Of a DNA stretch of 64,000 nucleotides, positions 1-12,960 are shown piece after piece (position 1 is the stretch's first letter; each line of letters opens with the position of its first letter). Source of the stretch: Sordaria brevicollis (Eukaryota; Ascomycota; Sordariomycetes; Sordariales; Sordariaceae). A model generated the notes under the pieces. That model searched no databases. It was not told where the DNA came from and was given only the letters and a program-made list of their open reading frames with translations. Position numbers and translations under genes: made by a program. The stretch is taken from assembly GCA_033439795.1 (NCBI GenBank), contig JAUTDP010000002.1, forward strand, positions 1,860,001 to 1,924,000, given 5' to 3'.

Positions 1-50
1 CTTCTACGCTTTATATAAAAAGTATAGGTATTACGCCTTCGAAAAGAAAA
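1..50 (+). mobile_element. L2 LINE fragment, upstream of the L1 insertion
   Basis: This piece matches the ORF1 region of the full-length LINE at about 27,841-27,890. The same sequence resumes at 7,015 after the inverted copy L1. The 13-mer cttcgaaaagaaa sits at 37-49 and again at 7,022-7,034, so it is the target-site duplication made when L1 inserted into L2. The 5' part of L2 lies outside the window. Confidence 0.85.
37..49 (+). repeat. Target-site duplication of L1, left copy
   Basis: The 13-mer cttcgaaaagaaa is repeated at 7,022-7,034 on the other side of L1. The intact target in L4 (about 27,876-27,888) has it only once. This shows that L1 inserted into L2 by a LINE-type mechanism. Confidence 0.8.
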
Positions 51-1864
51 AAGTAAGATTCTTATTCCCTAGTTAAATTTATAGTGCTAATATAGTATGG
101 GATCTATCTCCGATTCTCCGTAGGATGAAATTATAAACGTTAAATACCCCGGATAAAAACCCCGGCTATAATTCCCGGCGCGGACTTATCCACGCCGCTT
201 TTTCAGCGTTCTACGATTATAATATATACCTACCGCTAACGCGATTAATATCCGTTTTATCCCTCTTATTTATTATTACGTAAAAATATTAAACCGTTCC
301 ACTTTTTTAATCCGCTATCCCGTCCTTTTATTTATTATTATTTTCTGCCTTCCATTCTCCCGCCCGTTTACTCTTTTAATCGCTATTAAATTTCTTAATT
401 ATTAATTTTCCTTTATTCCTTTTATCCTTTTCCTCCCTTTATAACGGTTATATTTTTATTATAATTTATATTAATATAAGGATTTCCTTCCTTTAAATAT
501 AAAAACCCCTTATCCTTTAGGCCTTTTTAGGTTTTTTTTTCCTTTAATAATAATAATAATCGATTCGAAATAATTATTCCCCATTATAAACGCGTTAAAG
601 CGCTCTATAAAATAATAAAAATTTTTAACGAAAATAAAAGTAAGAATTTATTTCCCCTTTACCCTTTTTTACCGACCCTTATATTTAATATAATTAATAC
701 CGATATTAAAATTAACTTTAAATATATTATTAAACGCTTTACTAATAATAAATTCTTTTATATATTAGAGAAAGGGTAAATCCTCCTTCTATTATATTTT
801 ATCCTTATATTAACCTTTCCGAAACCGTATCCGTACTCCCCTATATTTCGCTTATACCCTCTAATTAGCTAAGGCCCTTTTTGCCTTCTTAACCGTCTTA
901 GGTTATAATATTTATATAAAGGCCATTATTAAATCGATTTATTATATCCTTAATTACCCGAATAAATTATTATCTTTTATATTATTAATATTTCCTATTC
1001 TAATTCGTTCTTAAATAAATTTAATTAAATTATTTAATATATTTTAACGGTTTCGCGTTATATAATCGATATATTTCGCGGCTTTTATAATTTCTATAAT
1101 ATTTTTTAAAAGAAGGTCGTTATTAAAAATTTAATTAATAGTAAATTCCGCGATTATTTTATCCGCTTTTATATTATCGTTAAAAAATTTATTAGCGTTA
1201 TTCGCCTTCGCCTTATTAACGACGGTTTTATTAATATTTTAAAATAATTTATTCGCTATAAAAAGTAGTTAATTAACGATTATTTCTAAAAAGGTTATTG
1301 CGAATTCCTCCTTTCTAATAAAGATAGTTTAATCGGCGGTTATATTCCTTCGGGTAGTATCCTTTATAATAGTAATAGTAGTTTACCTTATAATAATAAT
1401 AATAATTTACTTTATAGCGGTAGTAGTAGAATTCCTTAAAATAATAGTAATATTTATATACCTTCCCGTAGTAATTCCCCGATAGAAATTAATTCGCCGG
1501 CTATTTATTTTACTAATCCCGTTCCTATTAATAATAATTAATTCGTTTAATATTAATTCGTAATTAATATTATACGCTAATATATTCGTTAATTCGACGA
1601 ATAGAATTATTTATTCGCCGATAATAATAAAATATTGAAGGTTTTAATTAATTGTAAGAAGAAATAATAATTAAATTAATCGTCGCTTTTATAGCCCGAT
1701 AAATTTTTAATTAAATAAAAATCCTCCCCCGTCTTCGTTTTAGCGTATTAATAATTAAAAGTAAAAAAAAAAGAAGAAAAGAAAATTAAAAATAGCGAAC
1801 GAATTCGTTTCGCTATTCTTTTTCTAATTTGATTATTAAACGGTATTTATTTAATCGTCTTAAC

Positions 1865-4800
1865 CGAAATATTTATAATAAGATTCTTTCGGCTTTAGTT
1901 TTATCGTTTAAATAAATTTGGAATTATTTTTACGTTTGTAATTAATTAATTATTACGAATTACATATTTATTATTTAAAAATATTCGAACGTAATATAAT
2001 AGAACGTCTCTTATTTTAATCCGTACGAATAAATAGGGGTATTAATATCGGAAATTCTCTTTTAGAAAAGGAAAGCCCTAAAGCCGATTATTTCTATTCT
2101 TATTTGGACGAAGAAGGAGCTTTTTACTTTCGTTAATAAATAATAATCTTTATTATTTTCCGAAAGTTAAATTCTTTTTTACTTTTTCTTTTTTTAACCA
2201 ATTATATACCGTTTTATCGTAATATCGTTGAACTTTAGATCGAAGTTAATAATTATAAATTTATACTACTAATTTAATTTAATTACCGCTATTATTAATT
2301 AATAATTATAGTATAATATTTATTCTCTTCTTATAGTATCTTTTAATTATATTTTTTAATTAAAAATTAAAAATTTTAGCGGTTATAATAATTAAATAAA
2401 TACGCCTATTACCGGGGGTAATTCTATTATAATCGTTATAAAGTTCTCTATCGGTACTTATTCTTCCGTTTATTTAATTTTAGCGGTACCGCTTTCCGGT
2501 TTATTAATAAATAATCGACTTTTTACTTATTTTATTTAAATATAATTAATTACCTAAATTACTATTCTTCGGATAAATTTAATTTAATTTATACGGGCGA
2601 ATTTCTCTTCGAAAACCCTTACCTATTTATTAAAGTAAAAGTCGAATAATAGGTAAAAAATTTCCGTTTTAAAATTCTATACCAATATAACTTTATACGC
2701 CCTAGCGACGACTTTTAAATATTTAATTTAATATTTAATTAATTTAATTATTATCTTTCGGGGTTTACTATATACTTTTATTAATTAATAGAAAATTAAA
2801 GCTTTATATATAATTACGCTTCGAATATATTTAGTATAAATTTCCTTTACGCGAATAAAAGAATAACCCTAAATTTTTACGGCTAATTAAATTAATATAT
2901 TCGTTTAAATTTTTATTTTCTTTTTAATAACTTCTACGTAAATTCGATAATTAAATTTGCAATTTAATTAAACGTTTAAAAATTTTATCGATTCTATCGG
3001 TCGAAATATAATATTTTCGAATTGGAGAATTTCCGTTCTTAATACCTTCGTCCGTATAAAATATATTAATTCCATTTTATTCGCTTCAAATTCTATACCT
3101 CTCTCCCTTACTTATTCGGAATAAATTTCTTATATTATTTAAAGTATTTTATAATTCTCTTCGGTAATTTTCGTTACGGCGATAATATTAGTATCGTCGG
3201 CGAAGTTAATTATAATTATATTTTTAACTGTAATTAATTTATAATATAATAGGGTAATAAAGAGGAAAAAAAGAATTAAAAAGAGGGGGGAACCTTAGGG
3301 TATTCTAACTTATATAATATAGGGAGCGGATATTTCGTCGTTAAAGAAGAGGGAACCTCTCTATTTATTAACGAAATTCGCTATTTATTCGAAAATCTAT
3401 TATAAGAATTATATTTTTTATAAAGTATATAGTAATTACTTATAATTAATTTTATTAAATATATTTTTAAAATTAAAAAGTATTAACGACGTAACGGCTC
3501 CGAATTTTTAAACCGTATATATAATATCTATAATAATATAAATAATAAATTCAATCGAACGGCTTATTTAATTATTTATTTAGCCTTTTAGTAGGAAGTT
3601 AAACTCTTTTACAATTTGGGTAAATTTTTTAATAATGAACGCTTCGAAAATTTTCTCAATATTATTCAATAGTGAAATTAATTTCTACGTACCGGTTGAT
3701 TTTTATTATACGGCGGTTTTTCTTAATTTTTTAAAAATAATTATTTTTACGTTCTTAAATTATTATAAGAAATATTCAAAACGAAAATTCGTAGCCGCGA
3801 AAACGGTTATAATTTTTCGGAATAATTCCCTATAAATTTTTAAAAATTTATTCGAATATTAATCGACGCCTAATACTTTATTCGGAATTATCCGAAATAA
3901 AACCTTTTAAATATCCTCTTTAGTAATTAATTCGTTAATAAATAATAAATCGCTAATATTTAGGGGAAGGGTTTAATTAAATAAATAATTTATAAGGACG
4001 TTTACCTTCGGGAAGAAACGTTCGGCGAAAATATTCGCTTTATTATTATAATTTTTAATTTCTTTTATTCCCTTATATTATTTAAAAATTAAAAATTTAA
4101 ACGGGTCTATTAATAAATAATTTTAGATACGGGTTTATTTTTCGAGGGTTTAAAGTTTATTTAAATTTTTCGATGCCTTTTCGACGCTTTTTTACTATAT
4201 TATTTACTAAATTTTCGTATTAATCCTTCTTTTCTTTATTAATATTTTTATAAATTTTATTTAATTCGAAAATATCTTTTCCCTATCTTATTTTTACTAT
4301 TTCCACTTTATATTTTTCGTTATTATTTTATATTTTAGCGTTTATTATTTCGTTCTTCTCCTTTAATTTTTCTTCTAATATAGGACGAATTTTTCCGCTA
4401 TATTCATAAATTCTCTATCGAATTTATTAAATATAAACTTTAATTCCTCCTTTATATTAATTTTCGCTAGGACCGAAATCCGTTATAATACCGTTTTTTA
4501 TATTTTTTTTATATTTATTAAATTCTAATTATAACCTTCCTTTACTTCTACTTTCCTAATTTTTCCTTTAGTATAGATTTAAACTTCTTAAAAATAATAG
4601 TCCGAACCGGTTTATTCGTATTATTACGCCCTTTAATATTCGGTTTTAACTTTTAATATTATTTATACGTAATTGATTATTTTATTTCTCTTTTCCTATA
4701 TTATATTATTTATACGGGTCGATTCCCCTCTAGGGGTAACGAACTATATACGTTACTATTATACTTATATAAAGAATTTTTTAACTTTTAGGTTGGTTTT

Positions 4801-5235
4801 ATTTTTTAAATCCTAATTAGGATAATAGAGGTTAAAGTCTCCGACGGTTACAATTTAATATTTTATTAAAGGTCTTTCTTCGAAGAATTCGAAGAGGGGA
4901 GACTTTTATTTATATTCCGGTATTTTATACGTTTTAATAGGGGAATAAATTAAATAAATAATTAATAACTCCTTTAAATTTTTAAATATTATAAAAGCCT
5001 AATTTTTTTTAATACGGAAATTTAAATCCTTAAAATTCTATTTCTTATTTATATAAATAACCGCCCTCCCCTTTTTTAAATAATCTACCCTAATATATTT
5101 ATTACCCCGTAAATAATAAATATCTTCGTTCAAATTCCTACCCGGCTTTTAAATCGCTACGATATTATAAATTTCCTTTTATTCGAATAATAATTTCCTT
5201 CTCTCGTACGATTTCCCTATATTTTAATAGAATAT
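1865..5235 (-). pseudogene. L1 ORF2 (endonuclease plus reverse transcriptase), RIP-inactivated
   Basis: This is the decayed ORF2 of L1. The reverse-transcriptase catalytic box reads F-A-D-D on the minus strand at 3,193-3,204, followed by T-N-I-I. It is the only LINE copy in the window in which both catalytic aspartates survive. In L2 the box is FAND, in L3 FVDN, in L4 FAND and in L7 FINN. The upstream endonuclease and downstream C-terminal regions align with L4 but carry many stops. In life this enzyme would nick the target and copy the element RNA in place (target-primed reverse transcription). Confidence 0.75.
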
Positions 5236-5294
5236 TTTTAATTAAATTATTAATTATTCTATAAAAGAATATTTTTTAACCTTACGGATAAAAT

Positions 5295-6915
5295 AGGAGT
5301 GGGAATTTTTTCTTTTTAAATAACCGGTTTAACGGCGGCGATTAAATTAACGCCGCTCTAAGTACCTGAATTTTAAAAATTCGTAAATACGTTTATTAGG
5401 CTTTTAACCGTTAATTTCGGTTTAATAAAAGGCCCGTTAATCCGTTTACGGGTATAGCCTCTATTTCCGCTTTTAAATTCTTTTTTACGAATAATAATAA
5501 TATAAATAGTAGAGGGAGCGTTAAAGAAATCGATATCTTTATTATCCTTTACCGCCGCCGGTTCTAATATAATACTTCTTTTAGGATCCTTCTAGTATAT
5601 AAATAAGCGTAGCCTTTCGGCGTATTTTATAGTAACTTTCGTAATAATTTTTTTAAAAATAGGGTATACTTTCTTTTCGAAAGCGTAATATTTATATTTT
5701 TTATATAAAGCGTAGAAAATTAACAATTTATTTTCGTTAAACGGGTAATTCGCTTCTCTAAAACGGTCTTTATTATATTTATCCTTATTATAATATCTAT
5801 AAACGTTAATATTTTAATAAAATTTCTTTAAGTATTTTACGCCCTAATAAATAAAATATTATTAAATATTAACCGAAGAAATAAACGGTTTATAAATATA
5901 TACGCCGCCCTTTTAAAAGAAGAATCCTTTATAAAAAACTTCGGCTATTTTTATAATTATAATTTCTATTATAAAAAATCCCTTATTTTCGCCAATTCTC
6001 TTTTTCTACGGGCGTATTTTAATAATAGAAGTAATTAAATTCGTTTATTATATTTTACGGGTAATATCCTTTATTTTTATATATTCGGTAATATTCGTTT
6101 AGAAGAACCCTTTAATAATTAATATAATAATATTTAAAAATACGAATATTTTTTCGTTAAAGACTTTTTTAATTTAAATTTAATATTACTAATATTATTT
6201 ATATATAACATTATTAAATATAATTTTATAATTTCCAGTTATAAATAATTTCGTAGCGGTTCGTATAATATTAGGGGTACTGGTTTTTAAATCGCGAAGT
6301 ATTTTCTCGATTTAAATTTTAATTTCTTCGTTCGTCTATTTTAAATATTAAATATTAATTATAATACTTCGAATAAAGAGGGTATAATTATAATTAACGG
6401 GGAATATTTTTAAGGGAGGGGTAATAATTATAATATATTAAAAGATAGATTTAATTTTAAGAAGAATATCCTTTATAATTCCGGCCTATATTTTCGGCGC
6501 CTCTTTAATATTTTTCTATAATTCCTATAGGATTATCTTCTTTAAATCGTTAAAATCCTTTTTAATAATAATTTAATTATTATTAACTTTACTAACTTCG
6601 GGGTACGTTGTTTTACTTTTTTTCGCAAAGATTTTCGTATATTTATTAAATAATTTACGAATTTAATTATAATCTTCGAACGAAACGGTATTATAATCCG
6701 AAGATTTATTCGCTTTAGCGATAAATTTCTTTATAATTTCGTCGTCCTCTTACGTTTTTTCCGAAGTTTTCGCGGCGTACGCTATATTAGGGTCGTTATA
6801 TATTAAGAGTTTTACGAGCGGGTTGTAGACGCTATTTTCGAATTTACAATTACCGTTATTAATTATTATTAATAATAACGATATATCGTTATTATTATAA
6901 TCGTCGTAGGATATT
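5295..6915 (-). pseudogene. L1 ORF1 (gag-like RNA-binding protein), RIP-inactivated
   Basis: The coordinates are transferred from the better preserved ORF1 of L4 (26,644-28,265). In this LINE type ORF1 encodes a nucleic-acid chaperone that packages the element's RNA. The 5' end of the frame (about 6,700-6,915) is less mutated than the rest, and the N-terminal Asp/Ser-rich segment is still recognisable. Downstream the frame is full of TAA/TAG. No protein can be made. Boundaries are approximate because small indels were not tracked. Confidence 0.6.
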
Positions 6916-7021
6916 ATAAAGGACGTAAAAAACTTTCCTAAATCGATTCCCGTTATCGGTTTTCGTTTTAGAGCGCTCTTCGATTAGAAATCGGCGTTTC
7001 CGGTTCTAAAGCAGTTCGAAT

Positions 7022-7034
7022 CTTCGAAAAGAAA
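7022..7034 (+). repeat. Target-site duplication of L1, right copy
   Basis: This is the right-hand copy of cttcgaaaagaaa. The bases just outside the 13-mer differ between the two copies by C/T and A/G changes, which are compatible with RIP acting after insertion. Confidence 0.8.
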
Positions 7035-7465
7035 GTATACCCTATTTTTAAAAAAATTATTACGAAAGCTATTATAAAATACGTTAAAAGGCTATATTTA
7101 TTTATATATTAAAAAGACCTTAAGAAAAATATTATATTAAAACTAATAATAGTAAAGGATAATAAAAATATTAAATTCCTTAATACCCCCCCTACCGTTT
7201 GTATTATTATTATTCGTAAGAAGGAATTTAAAAACGGAAATAAAGGCCGTACCCGTAAATAGATTAATAAGTCCTTTATTAGACCGAAATTAGCGGCTAA
7301 AAGCCCGATAAACGCGTTTACAAATTTTTAAAGCTTAGGTACTCGGAACGGCGCTAATTTAATCGCCGCCGCTAAACTAGCTACTTAAAAAAAAAAAATC
7401 CCGTTCCTATTCCGCCCGTAAAGCTAAAAAATATTCCCTTATAAAATAATTAATAATTTAATTAA

Positions 7466-10400
7466 AAATACTCTATTAAAATGTAGGGAAATTATACGAA
7501 AGAAGGAAATTATTATTCGAATAAGAAGAAACCTATAATATCGTAGCGATTTAAAAGCCGGGTAAAAATTTAAATAAAAATATTTATTATCTACGGGGTA
7601 ATAAATATATTAGGGTAAATTATTTAAAAAAAGGGAGGGTAATTATTTATATAAATAAAAAATAGAATTTTAAGGATTTAAATTTCTATATCGGAAAAAA
7701 TTAGGCTTTTATAACGTTTAAAAATTTAAAAGAATTATTGACCGTTTATTCGATTTATTCCCCTATTAAAATATATAAAATACCGGAATATAAATAAGGG
7801 TTTCCCTTTTTCGAACTCCTTAAAGAAAAACCCCTAATAAAATATTAAATTACAACCGTCGGAAATTTTAATTTTTATTATCCTAATTAAAATTTAAAAA
7901 ATAAAATTAATTTAAGAGCCGAAAAATTCTTTATATAAATATAATAATAATGTATATAATTCGTTACCTTTAAAGGAGAATTAATTTGTATAAATAATAT
8001 AATACGGGAAGAAAGAAATAAAATAATCGATTACGTATAAATAATATTAAAAATCGAAACCGAATATTAAAGGGCGTAACGGTACGAATAAACCGGTTTG
8101 GACTATTATTTTTAAAAAATCTAAATCTATATTAGAAGAAAGGTTAAAAAAACGGAAATAGAAGAAGGTTATAATTAAAATTTAATAAATATAAAAAAAG
8201 TACGAAAAGCGGTATTATAATAGATTTTAATCCCGGCGAAAATTAATACGAAAGAGGAATTGGAATTTATATTTAATAAATTCGATAGAGAATTTATAAA
8301 TATAGTAAAAGAATTTATTTTATATTAGAAGAAAAATCGAAGGAAAAGAGCGAAGTAATAAACGTTAGAATATAAAATAGCGACGAAAAATATAAAATAA
8401 AAATAATAAAAATAATATAAAGAAAAGATATTTTCGAATTAAGTAGAATTCGTAGAAATATTAATAAAAAAAAGAAGGATTAACGCGAAAGTTTAATAAG
8501 TAATATAGCGAAAAAACGTCGAAAAGGCGTTGAAAAATTTAAATAAATTTTAAACCCTCGAAAAATAAACCCGTATTTAAAATTATTTATTAATAAACTT
8601 ACCTAAATTTTTAATTTTTAAATAATATAAAGGAATAGAAAAAATCGAAAATTATAATAGTAAAACGAATATTTTTACTAAACGTTTCTTCTTAAAAATA
8701 AACGTCCTTATAAATTATTTACTTAATTAAACCCTTCCTTTAAATATTAGTAATTCGTTATTTATTAACGAATTAATTACCGAAGAAAATATTTAAGAGG
8801 TTTTATTTCGGATAATTCTAAATAAAGTATTAGGTATCGATTAATATTCGAATAAATTTTTAAAAATTTGTAAAGAATTATTCTAAAAAGCTATAACCGC
8901 TTTTATAATTACGAATTTTTATTTTAGGTATTTCCTATAACGGTTTAAAAACGCGAAAATAATCGTTTTTAAAAAATTAAGAAAAATTATTATATAATAA
9001 AAATTAACCGGCGTATAAAAGCCAATTTTATTATTAAATAACGTCGAGAAAATCTTCGAAACGTTTATTACTAAAAAATTTACCCAAATTGTAAAAGAAT
9101 TTAACCTCTTACTAAAAAGTTAAATAAATAATTGGGTAAATTATTCGATTAAATTTACTATCCGTATTATTACGGATATTATATATACGGTTTAAAAATT
9201 CGGAACCGTTACGTTATTAATATTTTTTAATTTTAAAGGCGTATTCGATAAAATTAATTATAAATAATTATTATATACCCTATAGGAAATATAATTCTTA
9301 CGATAAATTTTTAAATAGGTAGCGAATTTCGTTAATGGACGAAGAGGTTCCCTCTCTTTCGACGACGAAATATCCGCTCCCTACGCTATAAAAACCGGAA
9401 TACCCTAAAGTTCCCCCCTCTCTTTAATTCTTTTTATCCTTTTTATTACTCTATTATATTATAAATTAATTATAATTAAAAATATAATTACGGTCGGCTT
9501 CGCTAACGATACTAATATTATCGCTATAATAAAAATTACCGAAGAAAATTATAAAATACTTTAAATAATATAGGAAATTTACTCCGAATAAATAAAAGAG
9601 AGAAATATAAAATTCGAAGCGAATAAAATAGAATTAATATATTTTACGCGGATAAGGGTATTAAGAATAGAGATTTTCCAATTCGGGGATATTATACTTC
9701 GACTAATAAAATTAATAAAATTTTTAAGCGTTTAATTAGATTATAAATTTAATTATCGAACCTATACGGAAATTATTAAAAAAAAATAAAAATTTAAATA
9801 AATATATTAATTTAATTAGCCGTAAAGATTTAAAATTATTCCTTCGTTCGCGCGAAGGAAATTTATACTAAATATATTCGAAATATAATTATATATAAAA
9901 TTTTAACTTTCTACCAACCGATAAAAATATATAGTAAACCCCGAAGGATAATAATTAAATTAATTAAATACTAAATTAAATATTTAAAAATTATCGCCGG
10001 AGCGTATAAAGCTACGCTGGTATAGAATTTTAAAATAAAAACTTTTTACCTATTATTTAATTTTTACTTTAATAAATAAATAAAGGCTTTTAAAAAGAAA
10101 TTCGCCTATATAAATTAAATTAAATTCGTCCGAAAAATAGTAACTTAAATAATTAATTATATTTAAATAAAACGAATAAAAAATCGACTACTTATTAATA
10201 AATTGGAAAGTAGTATTATTAAAATTAAATAAGTAAAAGAATAAATACCGATAAAGAATTTTATAGCGATTATAATAGGACTATCCCCGGCAACGGATAT
10301 ACCTATTCAATTATTATAACCGCTAGAACTTTTAACCTTCGATCGAAAAATATAATTAAAGGATACTACGAAGAGAGAATAAATATCGTACTATAATTAT

Positions 10401-10850
10401 TAATTAATAATAGCGGTAATTAAATTAAATCGGCGGTATAAATTTATAATTATTAACCTCGACCCGAAATTTAATAATATTATAATAAAACGGTATATAA
10501 TCGATTAAAAAAAGAAGAAGCGGAAAAAAACTTAAGTTTTAAAAAATAATAAAGATTATTATTTATTAATAAAAATAAAAAGCTCTTTCCTCGTTTAAGC
10601 GAAAATAGAAGTAATCGGTTTTAAAGTTTTCCTTTTTTAAAGGAGAATTTTTAATATCGATACCCCTATTTATTCGTATAAATTAACGAGAAACGTTTTA
10701 CTATATTATATTCGAATATTTCCGGATAATAAATACGTAATTTATAATAATCAATTAGCCGTAAATGTAAGAATAATTCTAAATTTATTTAAATAATAGA
10801 ATTAAAGCCGAAAAAATCTTATTATAAGCATTTTAGCTAGGACGATTAAA
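7466..10850 (+). pseudogene. L2 ORF2 (endonuclease plus reverse transcriptase), RIP-inactivated
   Basis: An endonuclease motif V-G-N-F-N (ancestral GDFN) lies near 7,860-7,876. The RT catalytic box is F-A-N-D at 9,499-9,510, with the first Asp turned to Asn by a G-to-A change. Between them the conserved RT sequence can be followed, for example the R-G-S-L-S-F-D-D-E-I-S segment just before the box (about 9,340-9,375). Stops are spread along the whole frame. The limits were projected from L4. Confidence 0.7.
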
Positions 10851-12650
10851 TAAATACCGCTTAATAATCGAATTAAAAAAAGAGCGGCGAGACGAATTTG
10901 TTCGCTATTTTTAATTTTCTTTTTTTCCTTTTCTTTTACTTTTATTTATTAATACGCTAGAACGAGGACGGAGGAGGATTTTTATTTAATTAAGAATTTA
11001 TCGGGTTGCGAAAGCGACGATTTATTTAATTATTATTTCTTTTTACGATTAATTAAAACCTTTAATATTTTATTATTATTAACGAATAAATAATTTTATT
11101 CGTCGAATTAACGAATATATTAATATATAATATTAATTACGAATTAACGCTAAGCGAATTAATTATTATTAATAGGAACGGGACCGGTAAGACGAATAGT
11201 TAGCGAATTAATTTCTATTAGGGAATTATTATAGGAAGGTATACGAATACCGCTACTATTCTAAGGAATTCTACTACTATTATTATAAAGTAAATTATTA
11301 TTATTATTATGGGGTAAATTATTACTATTATTATAAGGGATATTACCTAAAAGAATACGACCGTTGATTAAATTATTTTTATTAGAAAAGAAGAATTCGT
11401 AATAACCTTTTTAAAAATAATCGTTAACCGACTACTTTTTATAATAAATAAATTATTTAAAGGTATTAGTAAAATTGTTATTAATAAAACGAAGGCGAAT
11501 TACGTTAATAAATTTTTTAATAATAATATAGAAGCGGATAAAATAATCGTAGAATTCGCTATTAATTAGGTTTTTAATAACGATTTTATTTTAAAAAATA
11601 TTATAGAAATTATAAAAGCCGTAAAGCGTATCGACTATATAACGTAAAACTATTAAAATATATTAAGTAATTTAATTAAATTTATTTAAAAACGAATTAA
11701 AATAAAAAATGCTAATAATATAAAAAATAATAATTTATTCGGATAATTAAAAATATAATAAATCGATTTAATAACGGCCTTTATATAAATATTATAATTT
11801 AAGACGGACGTAAAGGTAAAAAGGGCCTCAATTAATTAAAAAGTATAAGCGAAATACAAGGGAATACGGATATAATTTCGGAAAGGTTAATATAAAGATA
11901 GAATATAATAGAGGGAAAATTCACCCTTTCTCCGGTATATAAAAGAATTTATTATTAATAAAGAATTTAATAATACATTTAAAGTTAATTTTAATATCGG
12001 TATTAATTATATTAAATATAAAGGTCGGTGAAGGAAAACGAAGGGGAAACGAATTTTCGCCTTTATTTTCGTCGGAAGTCTTTATTATTTTACGGAACGC
12101 TTTAACGCATTTTTAACGGGGAATGGCCATTTGGAATCGATTATTATTATTAAAAGAAGGAAAAATTTAAAAAAACTTAAGGGATAAAGGGTTTTTATAT
12201 TTAAAGGAGGGAAATTTTTATATTAATATAAATTATAATAGAAATATAATTATAATAGGAAGAGGAAAAGGATAAAAAGAATAAAGGAAGGTTTAACGGT
12301 TAGGAAATTTAATAATAATTAGAAGGGTAAACGGGCGGGGGAGTAAAAGGTAAAAAGCGGTAATAAATAAAGGACGGAATAACGGATTAAAAAGGCGGAA
12401 CAATTTAATATTCTAACGCAACGGTAAATAGAAGGGATAAAACGGATATTAATTACGTTGGCGGTAGGTATGCACTGCGATCGTAGAACGCTGAAAAAGC
12501 GGCGCGGATAGGTTTACGCCGGGAAATATAGCCGGGGTTTTTATCCGGGGCGCTTAACGCCTACGGTTTTATCCTACGGGGAATCGGAGATGGACCCTAT
12601 ATTATATTGGCGCTATAGATTTAGCTAGGGAATAAGAATCTTACTTATTA

Positions 12651-12960
12651 AATAATAAATACCCGGGTATTTAGGAAGAAGGAAGTATAATCGATATAAA
12701 TAAAGAGGATATAATATATATACCCCTCGTAAAAGGATGGTAGAATTAGAAGATTTACGCCCGTTCCTATCCGGTTAGTAAGAAGGATTATAAAGTTTTA
12801 AATTAAGTATTTAAAGCATTATACGAATAAAATAAAATAAATTAGGTTAATAAAATTACACTATTCGCGCACTTTATATTTAGTATATAACGTACTACGA
12901 AGGGTTAATAAAAAGGTCGCGTTGTAATTAATTTAAAAATATTTAATGAAATATCCGTCT
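12651..12960. other. Junction DNA between L2 and Gypsy A, nothing assigned
   Basis: The LINE 3' terminus ends at about 12,650. RT-like coding similarity of the next element becomes visible only after about 13,000. A polypeptide fragment can be read here but not assigned. It may be an upstream part of Gypsy A or flanking DNA. Confidence 0.4.

Larger units (their letters stand above)
51..7013 (-). mobile_element. L1: full-length Tad1-like LINE, minus strand
   Basis: This is a complete LINE of about 6.96 kb in reverse orientation. Its 5' terminus (tgctttagaaccggaaacg on the minus strand) is at 7,013. Its 3' terminus (gggaataagaatctta) is near 51-70. The same termini bound the copies at 26,545 and 45,340, so the unit length is consistent between L1 and L4. 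The 3' end has no poly-A tail. A two-ORF layout with a knuckle-bearing ORF1 and an endonuclease plus RT ORF2 fits the Tad1 group of fungal LINEs, but the clade assignment is inference. L1 is strongly RIP-mutated along most of its length and has no long open frame. Confidence 0.85.
7015..12650 (+). mobile_element. L2: plus-strand Tad1-like LINE, downstream of L1
   Basis: This is the continuation of the copy that starts before the window. It runs collinear with L4 (offset about 20,854 bp) to the shared 3' terminus ggaataagaatcttactt near 12,635-12,650. It covers the end of ORF1, all of ORF2 and the roughly 1.9-kb 3' region. CpA is almost absent. The ORF1 zinc-knuckle area lies upstream of the window. 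Confidence 0.85.

Noticed and set aside
3635..3835. Small plus-strand open frame within L1
   Set aside because: It lies antisense to the reverse transcriptase of L1 and has no conserved counterpart in the other copies.
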